DNA of 64,000 nucleotides, from NCBI RefSeq assembly GCF_040253635.1, contig NZ_JBEJGX010000003.1, forward strand, positions 2,418,001 to 2,482,000. Reading direction: 5' to 3'. Shown here in pieces: positions 35,720 through 43,051 of this stretch (position 1 is the stretch's first letter; the number at the start of each line of letters is the position of its first letter). A program made the position numbers and the translations under genes. Origin of the DNA: Streptomyces sp. Edi2 (lineage in GTDB: Bacteria > Actinomycetota > Actinomycetes > Streptomycetales > Streptomycetaceae). Below the pieces are notes generated by a model. The model was not told the origin of the DNA. It made no database searches and worked only from the letters and a program-made list of their open reading frames with translations.

Positions 35720-35820
35720 GGGCCGCTTCCCCCAGAAGTACGGGGTCCGGCGTCCCTCTTGAGACCGATATGCGGCTTCGAATACCCGACCGAAGGATGA
35801 TCGCCGGTACGCCCCTTTCT

Positions 35821-35835
35821 GGCAGACTGTCTGCC
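35821..35835. promoter_or_regulatory. 15-bp palindrome abutting the PAP2 start codon
   Basis: GGCAGAC-T-GTCTGCC is a perfect inverted repeat that ends 1 nt before ATG 35837. CAGACT inside it resembles a -10 box. If it is one, transcription would start close to the ATG, and a bound protein would block both promoter and start codon. Confidence 0.5.
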
Positions 35836-35836
35836 T

Positions 35837-36661
35837 ATGGGTGAAGCGAATACGAGGACGTTGGACGGCCTGCCGACCATCCCGCCACCCCAGGGGGAAC
35901 GCGCGGACCACCCGGTGGCCGAGAGGCGGATGGCCCGTCTGCGTGCTCCTCGCACCCCCCGGCTCTGGTTCGAGATCCTGCTGATCGCGGTCAGTTACTG
36001 GACCTACTCGGTGATCCGCAACGCGGTGCCCGAGCAGAAGGCCAAGGCCCTGAGGAACGCCGACTGGATCTGGCAGGCGGAACACTCCCTCGGCATCGCC
36101 GTCGAACACACCGTCAATCACGCCGTGAACTCCGTGACATGGCTGATCGTCACGATGAACTACTACTACGCGACACTGCACTTCATCGTGACGATCGGGG
36201 TGCTGGTCTGGCTCTACCGCTGGCACCCGGGCCGCTATGCCGCCGCCCGGCTGGCGCTGTTCGCCACCACCGGCATCGCCCTGATCGGCTACTACTTCTA
36301 CCCGTTGGCGCCACCCCGGCTGATGCCGGACGGCGGTTTCATCGACACCCTCGTCCACCACGGGACCTGGGGCTCGATGGCGTCCGGCAACCTCGCCTCG
36401 ATGTCCAACCAGTACGCCGCGATGCCGTCGATGCACATCGGCTGGTCCCTGTGGTGCGGCATCACCATCGCACTCCTCGCCCGCTCGCGGTGGGCCAAGA
36501 CCCTCGGCCTGCTCTACCCCGCCACGACCCTCCTGGTCATCGTCTCCACGGCCAACCACTTCTGGCTGGACGCGATGGGGGGCGTGCTGTGCCTTGCCGT
36601 TGGCTTCACGGTGGCAGGCGTGTGGTTCGGGGCAGCACCCCACCGGCTGGCGCGGGCCTAG
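35837..36661 (+). CDS. PAP2-superfamily phosphatase / inositolphosphotransferase-like membrane protein
   Basis: The 274-residue protein has about six membrane helices. The C2 motif is AMPSMHIGWSLW and the C3 motif ANHFWLDAMGG, giving the two catalytic His. The C1 KxxxxxxRP motif of classical PAP2 enzymes is not evident; that is the pattern of the Aur1/IPC-synthase-like subgroup. The Pro-rich N-terminal 40 residues are cytoplasmic. The probable role is transfer or hydrolysis of a lipid-linked phosphate group at the outer membrane face. It ends at a REP-like repeat region. Confidence 0.82.
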   Translation: MGEANTRTLDGLPTIPPPQGERADHPVAERRMARLRAPRTPRLWFEILLIAVSYWTYSVIRNAVPEQKAKALRNADWIWQAEHSLGIAVEHTVNHAVNSVTWLIVTMNYYYATLHFIVTIGVLVWLYRWHPGRYAAARLALFATTGIALIGYYFYPLAPPRLMPDGGFIDTLVHHGTWGSMASGNLASMSNQYAAMPSMHIGWSLWCGITIALLARSRWAKTLGLLYPATTLLVIVSTANHFWLDAMGGVLCLAVGFTVAGVWFGAAPHRLARA

Positions 36662-36679
36662 CCCCCTCCCCTGCAGGCG

Positions 36680-37014
36680 CCTGCGACGGGCCGGTCCGCT
36701 GCGGGTCCGCTGCGCTTTGTTGCAGGCCCACGTGTTCGGCCGTCCCGCCGTGGGGACTTCTCGCCGTTGCGCCTGCGGCGGGCGGGTCCGCTGCGCTTTG
36801 CCCCTGCCCACGTTGTCGGCTTTCCCTTCGTTGCGCCTGCGGCGGGCGGGTCCGCTGCGCTTTGCCCCTGCCCACGTTGTCGGCTTTCCCTTCGTTGCGC
36901 CTGCGGCGGGCGGGTCCGCTGCGCGGGGCTGTCGGGGTGCGGTGACGGGCCTCCGCGGGTGGGGTGCCGGACTGCTTCGCTTTACGTCCGGCACCCCACC
37001 CGCTCCGGCCCGTC
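36680..37014. repeat. REP-like intergenic element, copy 2 (inverted) with 64-bp tandem tail
   Basis: Tail modules come first. TTGCGCCTGCGGCGGGCGGG begins at 36767 and 36831 and again at 36895, an exact 64-bp period. The core hairpin is 36944-37014: outer GACGGGCC/GGCCCGTC, internal loop tcc/tcc, inner 18-bp stem GCGGGTGGGGTGCCGGAC (36955-36972) with 36986-37003, and loop TGCTTCGCTTTAC, the reverse complement of the loop in copies 1, 3 and 4. The inner stem differs from those copies yet is perfectly paired. Confidence 0.85.
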
Positions 37015-37175
37015 CCCTCCCGTTGGGTGGGTGGGAAGAAGGCCGGTGGGGGTGGCTGTGACTGGTCCGGTGCTCGTCGTGGACGTAGGGGAATGCCCGT
37101 GGGCACAGGCAAATGGCCATGGCGCGGGGAATGGGCTGCGGCACGGGGAAATGTCTGTGATCGACGCCCGCCCCC
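37015..37175. other. spacer between head-to-head REP-like elements
   Basis: About 160 bp between copies 2 and 3, flanked by CCCCTCCCG/CGGGAGGGG. It contains no supported gene, and the middle shows no repeat. Confidence 0.5.
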
Positions 37176-37440
37176 ACCCACCTTCACCATCTCCCCCACG
37201 GGAGGGGACGGGCCGGAGGGGCAGGGGTGTGGGACGTAAAGCGAAGCAGTCCCACACACCGGCCCCGCAGGCCCGTCACCGCACCCACAGCCCCGCGCAG
37301 CGGACCCGGCCCGCCGCAGGCGCAACGGCGGGAAAGCCAAAAACAGGGGCGAGGCAAAGCGCAGCGAACGGGCCCGCCGCAGGCGAAACAAGAGAAACCC
37401 CCACGACGGGAAAGCCGAAAACGTGGGAGACCCCCGGCGC
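37176..37440. repeat. REP-like intergenic element, copy 3 (forward)
   Basis: The core hairpin is 37207-37277, with GGGGCAGGGGTGTGGGAC (37218-37235) facing 37249-37266. Two mismatches separate this arm from a perfect stem. The loop is again GTAAAGCGAAGCA. Two tail modules follow, each with GCGCAGCG, CCCGCCGCAGGCG and GGGAAAGCC. The element ends just before the glnE stop. Confidence 0.85.
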
Positions 37441-37455
37441 AAGCCGGAGAGGCGA

Positions 37456-40400
37456 CTACGCCCCGTAAAAGATCTCCTCCACCACGCCCCGCGCCCGCCG
37501 CGTAACCCGGCGGTAGTCGTCGATCATCTCGCCGATGTGGCCCTCCTCGTAGCCGAGGTAGCGGCCCACGGCCGCCAGTTCGCGGCCGTCGACGGGGAAG
37601 GTGTCTCCGGGGCGGCCGCGGACGATCATGACGGCGTTGCGTACCCGGGCCGCCAGGACCCAGGCCTCGTCGAGGGTCTGGGCGTCCTCGGTGCCGATCA
37701 GGCCGGCGGCGTGGGCGGCGGCCAGTGCCTCGCGGGTGCGGGTGGTGCGCAGGCCGGGGATCTCCCAGCCGTGCTGCATCTGCAGCAGCTGCACCGTCCA
37801 TTCGACGTCGCTGAGGCCGCCGCGGCCGAGCTTGGCGTGGGTGGTGGGGTCGGCGCCGCGGGGCAGCCGCTCGGCCTCCATCCGGGCCTTGAGCTTGCGG
37901 ATCTCGCGGACCGCGTCGTCGCCCAGGCCCTCGGCCGGATAGCGCAGCGGGTCGATCAGCTCGATGAACCGCTCCCCCAGCTCGGCGTCGCCCGCGACCG
38001 GTTCGGCGCGCAGCAGGGCCTGCGACTCCCAGACCAGCGACCAGCGCCGGTAGTAGGCCGCGTACGAGGCGAGGGTCCGGACGAGCGGGCCCGACCTGCC
38101 CTCCGGGCGCAGGTCCGCGTCGATGGGCAACGGCGGGTCGGAGGAGGGGATTTCGAGCAGCCGGCGCATCTCGTTGGCGACGGCGTGGGCGGCCTTGGCG
38201 GCCTCCTGCTCGTCGGCGCCCTCGCGCGGCTCGTGGACGAAGAGGACATCGGCGTCCGAGCCGTAGCTCAGCTCGCGGCCGCCGAAGCGGCCCATGCCGA
38301 TCACCGTGAAGCGGGTGGGCAGGGTGTCGCCCCACTGCTGGCGGACCGCGGCGCGCAGGGCGCCGGCGAGGGTGGCGGCGTTGAGGTCGGAGACCGCGGA
38401 GCCGACGGAGTCGACGGAGTGGCCGTGATTGTTGTCCGCCGGGCTGAACTCCGTGCCGTACGCGCCGATGACATCGGCCGCCGCGGTGCGGAACAGCTCT
38501 CTGCGGCGCACTCCGCGGGCCACCGCGGCCGCCGCCTCCGCGCCGTCCGCGCGGCCGACGGCGGCCAGCACCTCCTGCTCCAGCGCGGCCCGGCTGCGCG
38601 GCTGCAGCCCGTCGGCGGCACCGAGCAGCGCGACCGCCTCGGGGGCGCGCAGCAGCAGATCGGGGGCGAGGCGGCCGGCGGACAGCACCCGGGCGAGGTT
38701 TTCGGCGGCCGCGCCCTCGTCGCGCAGCAGCCGCAGGTACCAGGGCGTCTTGCCGAGTGCGTCGGAGACCTTGCGGAAGTTGAGCAGTCCGGCGTCCGGG
38801 TCGGCGGAGTCCGCGAACCAGGCCAGCAGCACCGGCAGCAGCGTCCGCTGGATGGCGGCCTTGCGGGTCACGCCGGAGGCCAGCGCCTCCAGATGCCGCA
38901 GCGCGGCCACCGGGTCGGCGTAGCCGAGGGCTTCGAGGCGGTGTCCTGCGGCCCGGGCGGAGAGCCGGGTCTCGCCGGGCTCCAGGGTGGCGACGGCATC
39001 GAGCAGCGGACGGTAGAAGAGCTTTTCGTGCAGCCGGCGCACCTCCCTGGCGTGCCACTTCCACTCCTTGCGGAGGGTGTCGACCGGTTCGGTGCGCAGG
39101 CCCAACGAGCGAGCCAGGCGCCGCTGTTCGGTCTCGTCCTCGGGCATCAGGTGGGTGCGGCGCATCCGGAAGAGCTGGATGCGGTGCTCCAGCGTGCGCA
39201 GGAAGCGGTAGGCGGCGTCCAGGGCCGCGGCGTCCTGGCGTCCGACATAGCCACCCGCGGCCAGTGCGGCGAGGGCGTCGAGGGTGGTGGCGCTGCGCAG
39301 CGTGGCATCGCTGCGGCCGTGCACCAACTGCAGGAGCTGGACGGCGAATTCGACATCGCGCAGGCCGCCGGGGCCGAGTTTGAGCTCCCGCTCGACCTGG
39401 GCAGCGGGGATGTTCTCGACGACCCGGCGGCGCATCTGGCGCACATCGGCGACGAAGTTCTCCCGCTCGGCGACCTCCCACACCATCGGCGCCAGCGCGT
39501 CCACGTACTCCTGGCCCAGCTGCAGGTCCCCGGCCATCGGGCGGGCCTTGAGCAGCGCCTGGAACTCCCAGGTCTTGGCCCAGCGCTGGTAGTAGGCGAG
39601 GTGGCTGGAGAGGCTGCGCACCAGCGGCCCGTTGCGGCCCTCGGGGCGCAGGTTGGCGTCCACGGGCCAGATCGTGCCCTCGGCGGTGTTGTCCGAGCAC
39701 AGGCGCATCATGCGGGCGGCGAGCCGGGTCGCGGCCTGCAGCGCCTGGGCCTCGTCCACGCCCTCCTTGGCCTCGGCGACGAAGATGACATCGACGTCCG
39801 AGACGTAGTTCAGCTCCCGGCCGCCGCATTTGCCCATGCCGATGACGGCCAGCCGGCACACCGCGGCGTCGCCGGGGGCTTCTTCGTAGGAGATCTCCAG
39901 GGCGGCCCGGACCGTGGCGGTGGCCAGGTCCGCCAGCTCGGCCGCGGCCTCGGCGACATCGGTCGTGCCGCACACATCGCGGGCGGCGATGCCCAGCAGG
40001 GAGCGGCGATAGGCGGTGCGCAGCGCGTCGGCGCGCGGCCGTTCGGCGTTCGGGCCGCCCCAGATCCCCTCGGCGAGCGACAGCTCGAACTCGGGGGTGG
40101 TGGGGTGCAGGTCGACCGACTCGTAGGTGACCAGCGACTGCCAGTCGCTCGGGTGCCGGACGAGATGGTCGGCAAGCGCCTCGGAGGCGCCCAGCACCCC
40201 CAGCAGCCGGTCGCGCAGCGGTTTCGCCGCGACGATGGTGCTCAGCAGCGTCTGCTGCTCGTCGCCTTCCTGCGCCTCCACCAGCCGGACCAGGCTGTGC
40301 AGTGCCAGGTCCGGGTCGGCGGTGGCACCCAGCGCTTCGAGCAGCACCGAGTCATCGCGTACGGAAGCGAGTTCGGGGGCGTCCAGCAGCTCCCCGGCCG

Positions 40401-40479
40401 CCGAGGGGTCGGTGAAACCGTGCCTCAGCAGCCGGGTGTAAGTGCTGCTCCGCCGGCCCTGCGGAGCGGGAAGTGCCAT
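37456..40479 (-). CDS. glnE: bifunctional glutamine synthetase adenylyltransferase/deadenylase
   Basis: The 1007-residue protein starts at MALPAPQGRRSS. The two nucleotidyltransferase halves are visible: GMGKCGGRELNYVSDVDVIF near residue 215 and GMGRFGGRELSYGSDADVLF near 730. Each is followed by a helical PII-uridylyl/GlnE-associated region (LGPGGLRDVEFAVQLLQL and LGRGGLSDVEWTVQLLQM). The N-terminal half removes AMP from the adenylylated Tyr of GSI, and the C-terminal half adds it. It lies 28 bp behind a glutamine synthetase gene that itself lacks the modifiable Tyr, so its target is presumably a GlnA encoded elsewhere. Confidence 0.95.
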   Translation of the reverse strand: MALPAPQGRRSSTYTRLLRHGFTDPSAAGELLDAPELASVRDDSVLLEALGATADPDLALHSLVRLVEAQEGDEQQTLLSTIVAAKPLRDRLLGVLGASEALADHLVRHPSDWQSLVTYESVDLHPTTPEFELSLAEGIWGGPNAERPRADALRTAYRRSLLGIAARDVCGTTDVAEAAAELADLATATVRAALEISYEEAPGDAAVCRLAVIGMGKCGGRELNYVSDVDVIFVAEAKEGVDEAQALQAATRLAARMMRLCSDNTAEGTIWPVDANLRPEGRNGPLVRSLSSHLAYYQRWAKTWEFQALLKARPMAGDLQLGQEYVDALAPMVWEVAERENFVADVRQMRRRVVENIPAAQVERELKLGPGGLRDVEFAVQLLQLVHGRSDATLRSATTLDALAALAAGGYVGRQDAAALDAAYRFLRTLEHRIQLFRMRRTHLMPEDETEQRRLARSLGLRTEPVDTLRKEWKWHAREVRRLHEKLFYRPLLDAVATLEPGETRLSARAAGHRLEALGYADPVAALRHLEALASGVTRKAAIQRTLLPVLLAWFADSADPDAGLLNFRKVSDALGKTPWYLRLLRDEGAAAENLARVLSAGRLAPDLLLRAPEAVALLGAADGLQPRSRAALEQEVLAAVGRADGAEAAAAVARGVRRRELFRTAAADVIGAYGTEFSPADNNHGHSVDSVGSAVSDLNAATLAGALRAAVRQQWGDTLPTRFTVIGMGRFGGRELSYGSDADVLFVHEPREGADEQEAAKAAHAVANEMRRLLEIPSSDPPLPIDADLRPEGRSGPLVRTLASYAAYYRRWSLVWESQALLRAEPVAGDAELGERFIELIDPLRYPAEGLGDDAVREIRKLKARMEAERLPRGADPTTHAKLGRGGLSDVEWTVQLLQMQHGWEIPGLRTTRTREALAAAHAAGLIGTEDAQTLDEAWVLAARVRNAVMIVRGRPGDTFPVDGRELAAVGRYLGYEEGHIGEMIDDYRRVTRRARGVVEEIFYGA

Positions 40480-40507
40480 GGGTGCAGCCTCTCGGTGGCG
40501 CGGTGGC

Positions 40508-41869
40508 TCAGAGCACGGGCAGCATCTTGCGCAGCTCGAAGGCGGTGACCTCCGACCTGTACTCCTCCCACTCCTGCTTCTTGTTGCGCAGGAAGAAGTC
40601 GAAGACGTGCTCGCCAAGGGTCTCGGCGACCAGCTCGCTGCGCTCCATCAGCTCGATGGCCTCGCCGAGGTTCTGCGGCAGCGGCTCGATGCCCATCGCC
40701 CGGCGCTCGGAGTCGGACAGCGCCCAGACGTCGTCATCGGCGCCGGCCGGCAGCTCGTAGCCCTCCTCGATGCCCTTGAGACCGGCCGCGAGCAGCACCG
40801 CGTAGGTCAGGTACGGGTTGGCGCCGGAGTCGATGGAGCGGACCTCGACCCGTGTGGAGCCCATCTTGCCGGGCTTGTACATCGGGACGCGGATCAGTGC
40901 GGAGCGGTTGTTGTGGCCCCAGCAGATGTACGAGGGGGCCTCGCCGCCGGCGCCCGCGGTGCGGTTGGCGCCGCCCCAGATGCGCTTGTAGGAGTTGACC
41001 CACTGGTTGGTGACGGCGGAGATCTCCCCCGCGTGCCGCAGCAGTCCGGCGATGAAGGAACGCCCCACCTTGGAGAGTTGGTACTCCGAACCCGACTCGT
41101 GGAAGGCGTTGCGGTCGCCCTCGAAGAGGGAGAGGTGGGTGTGCATGCCCGAGCCCGGGTATTCGGAGAACGGCTTGGGCATGAAGGTGGCCTGCACGCC
41201 CTGCTCCAGGGCCACCTGCTTCATGACCAGCCGGAACGTCATGATGTTGTCGGCGGTCGAGAGGGCGTCGGCGTAGCGCAGGTCGATCTCCTGCTGGCCG
41301 GGGGCGCCCTCGTGGTGGCTGAACTCCACCGAGATGCCCATCGACTCCAGCATCGTGATCGCCTGCCGGCGGAAGTCCATGCCGACGTTCTGCGGCGTGT
41401 GGTCGAAGTAGCCCGAGGAGTCGCCGGGGGTCGGCCGCCGGCCGTCCACGGGCTTGTCCTTGAGCAGGAAGAACTCGATCTCCGGGTGGGTGTAGAAGGT
41501 GAACCCGAGGTCGGAGGTCTTGGCCAGGATGCGCTTGAGGACGTAGCGCGGGTCGGCGTAGGAGGGGGAGCCGTCCGGCATCAGGATGTCGCAGAACATC
41601 CGGGCGGTGCCGGGGGCCTCGGCGCGCCAGGGCAGGATCTGGAAGGTTCCGGGGTCCGGCTTGGCGATCATGTCGGACTCGTACACCCGGGCGAACCCCT
41701 CGATGGCCGAGCCGTCGAAGCCGATGCCCTCGTCGAAGGCCTGCTCCAGCTCCGCGGGAGCCACCGCCACGGACTTGAGGAAACCGAGGACATCGGTGAA
41801 CCACAGCCGTACGAAGCGGATGTCGCGCTCCTCGAGCGTTCGGAGCACAAACTCCTGCTGCTTGTCCAT
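40508..41869 (-). CDS. type I glutamine synthetase-like enzyme (possibly gamma-glutamylpolyamine synthetase)
   Basis: The 453-residue protein has GS landmarks: FDGSAIEGFARVYESDM, HPEIEFFLL, EFSHHEGAPGQQEIDLRY, GSGMHTHLSLFEGD, GHNNRSALIRVP and RVEVRSIDSGANPYL. In adenylylated GSI enzymes the Tyr lies in NLYDLP; the corresponding stretch here is DDVWALSDSE, with Trp in that place, so GlnE cannot modify it. By position it corresponds to the GlnA2-type paralogue beside glnE in other streptomycetes. Such paralogues have been linked to gamma-glutamylation of polyamines or related amines. Which activity applies cannot be told from the sequence. Confidence 0.88.
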   Translation of the reverse strand: MDKQQEFVLRTLEERDIRFVRLWFTDVLGFLKSVAVAPAELEQAFDEGIGFDGSAIEGFARVYESDMIAKPDPGTFQILPWRAEAPGTARMFCDILMPDGSPSYADPRYVLKRILAKTSDLGFTFYTHPEIEFFLLKDKPVDGRRPTPGDSSGYFDHTPQNVGMDFRRQAITMLESMGISVEFSHHEGAPGQQEIDLRYADALSTADNIMTFRLVMKQVALEQGVQATFMPKPFSEYPGSGMHTHLSLFEGDRNAFHESGSEYQLSKVGRSFIAGLLRHAGEISAVTNQWVNSYKRIWGGANRTAGAGGEAPSYICWGHNNRSALIRVPMYKPGKMGSTRVEVRSIDSGANPYLTYAVLLAAGLKGIEEGYELPAGADDDVWALSDSERRAMGIEPLPQNLGEAIELMERSELVAETLGEHVFDFFLRNKKQEWEEYRSEVTAFELRKMLPVL

Positions 41870-41951
41870 GGGTCACCAATCCTTGCAGGTCAATCGGCCT
41901 GTCCACACGCGCCGGATCACGCGACGTGGCACACCAGTATCACGTGAGGGG

Positions 41952-41967
41952 GTTACCGTCACATTAC
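41952..41967. promoter_or_regulatory. possible GlnR box upstream of the glutamine synthetase gene
   Basis: On the minus strand the sequence reads GTAAT-N6-GTAAC, close to the GlnR pattern GTnAC-N6-GAAAC, with one deviation in each half. It lies 83-98 bp upstream of the GS start. The match is moderate. Confidence 0.35.
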
Positions 41968-42143
41968 GCACCCTTGGCCTGAATCAGAACCGCCGTCCCG
42001 TAACCCTCACCTGGCATCCTTCCCGCGGCGAGCGGGCTCAGCGCAGCGGACGGGGGCAAACGGGGGGCTTGGCGGAGTCTTGAAACGAGCCTGAGCGGCC
42101 GTTGACCCGGTGTTGAAGGGTCCGTTCCCTGTCCTTTCTACGC

Positions 42144-42187
42144 CCTTCCTCCGTCCTTCCTCCATCCTTCCTCCGCCCTTCCTGCAC
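42144..42187. repeat. 11-bp pyrimidine-rich tandem repeat, four units
   Basis: CCTTCCTCCGT, CCTTCCTCCAT, CCTTCCTCCGC and CCTTCCTGCAC follow each other without gaps. The other strand is an AGGAAGG-rich purine tract. No function is visible. Confidence 0.7.
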
Positions 42188-42423
42188 TGATCCCGGATGA
42201 TGAACGGCCGGGATCAGCGGATCGTCGGGCCGTCGGAACTGTCGGGACTATCGTCCGGCCCGCTGGAGCGGGGGCCCACCACACCCCTCCGAGCGCAGCC
42301 CTCCCCCGCTCGGCAGCCGGCGCCGCCGCGGCCCGCCGGGTCTTCCCCGGCTGCCATCCGGGCTCTCCGGGGTGCGCGAGTGGCGTGGAGTGCCAAGAGT
42401 GGGCGGGTGGAGAGTTCCGAGTG

Positions 42424-42498
42424 TGGGGAATCCGGGCGGGGAGCATCGGGGCAGGGAGCATCCGGGCGTGGAGCAACTGGGTGTGGAGCAACTGGGTG
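42424..42498. repeat. 15-bp tandem repeat, five units
   Basis: The units are TGGGGAATCCGGGCG, GGGAGCATCGGGGCA, GGGAGCATCCGGGCG and TGGAGCAACTGGGTG twice. It lies in the roughly 820-bp gap between the GS gene and the small frame at 42694. Frames crossing it would encode pentapeptide repeats, but none has gene-like codon use over its full length. Confidence 0.75.
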
Positions 42499-42693
42499 TG
42501 GGGAAGGCCGAGCGGCGGTAGCGGCTCCCGGCGTCGCGGGCGATCGGGAGGGGAGGGCTCCGGTCACCCTCCAAACGGCGCAACGGCACTCCGTTCGGCG
42601 GGCCACCACGAGACCCATACCCCTCGGGGGTAGATTGCGTCAAGCGGACCTCCTCCCGCGTCCGCCGGTTCGCCGTCCGTCGAGAGGTCCGCG

Positions 42694-42942
42694 ATGCAGG
42701 AACAGGGCAAGACCGCCGCGTGGTGCGGCCGTCTGCTGCTGTTCACCGCACGGTTCGACGGCCTCGCCACCCTGCAGACGCCCGGACACCCGGTGACCGG
42801 AAACGGCGGAAACGGCGGGCACGGCGGGCACGGCGGACACCGCGGGTGCCGGGAGACCGGCCGACGCCCGGCCGCGCGCACCGGTCTGCCGCGCGGCCGG
42901 TGGGCGATATCCGGGCCGCCGCGCCCCACACTCCCCGCCTGA
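42694..42942 (+). CDS. possible small hypothetical protein
   Basis: An 82-residue frame with GAGAGGT 5 nt before ATG. It begins MQEQGKTAAWCGRLLLFTAR and contains GNGGNGGHGGHGGHRG, then an Arg/Pro-rich tail. The ribosome site favours translation, but there is no domain and the end looks random. It lies 110 bp before the multicopper oxidase gene. Confidence 0.3.
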   Translation: MQEQGKTAAWCGRLLLFTARFDGLATLQTPGHPVTGNGGNGGHGGHGGHRGCRETGRRPAARTGLPRGRWAISGPPRPTLPA

Positions 42943-43051
42943 CCGTCGGTGCCGCGCGTGCAGGAGCGCGCCCCGCAGCCGACGCCCACCGGAGCCCGCG
43001 GCAGTGACCCCGCCCAGATCACCACCGACATCGTCTCGAGGTGTTCCTCCC

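Larger units (their letters stand above)
41870..42693. other. long intergenic region with minisatellites, no supported gene
   Basis: It holds the GS promoter side and the two repeat arrays listed separately. Frames on both strands through 42190-42640 are Arg/Pro/Ser-rich and lack ribosome sites or recognisable domains. Confidence 0.55.

Noticed and set aside
33191..37177. 1328-residue open frame on the minus strand
   Set aside because: It is antisense to the second alpha-glucosidase, malR and PAP2 genes, which have intact catalytic motifs. High GC keeps the opposite frame open.
36594..37468. Open frames such as those with repeated LRRAGPLRGAVG and FTSHTPAPPARPLP
   Set aside because: They are translations of the REP-like intergenic elements and recur at all three loci. 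Similar peptides in databases are probably annotation artefacts.
42424..42498. Possible CRISPR array
   Set aside because: The units are 15 bp, contiguous and without unique spacers. No cas gene is present.
42197..42796. 199-residue frame crossing the 15-bp repeats
   Set aside because: Composition is Arg/Pro/Ser-rich throughout with no domain, and frames on the other strand look equally plausible, so neither is supported.
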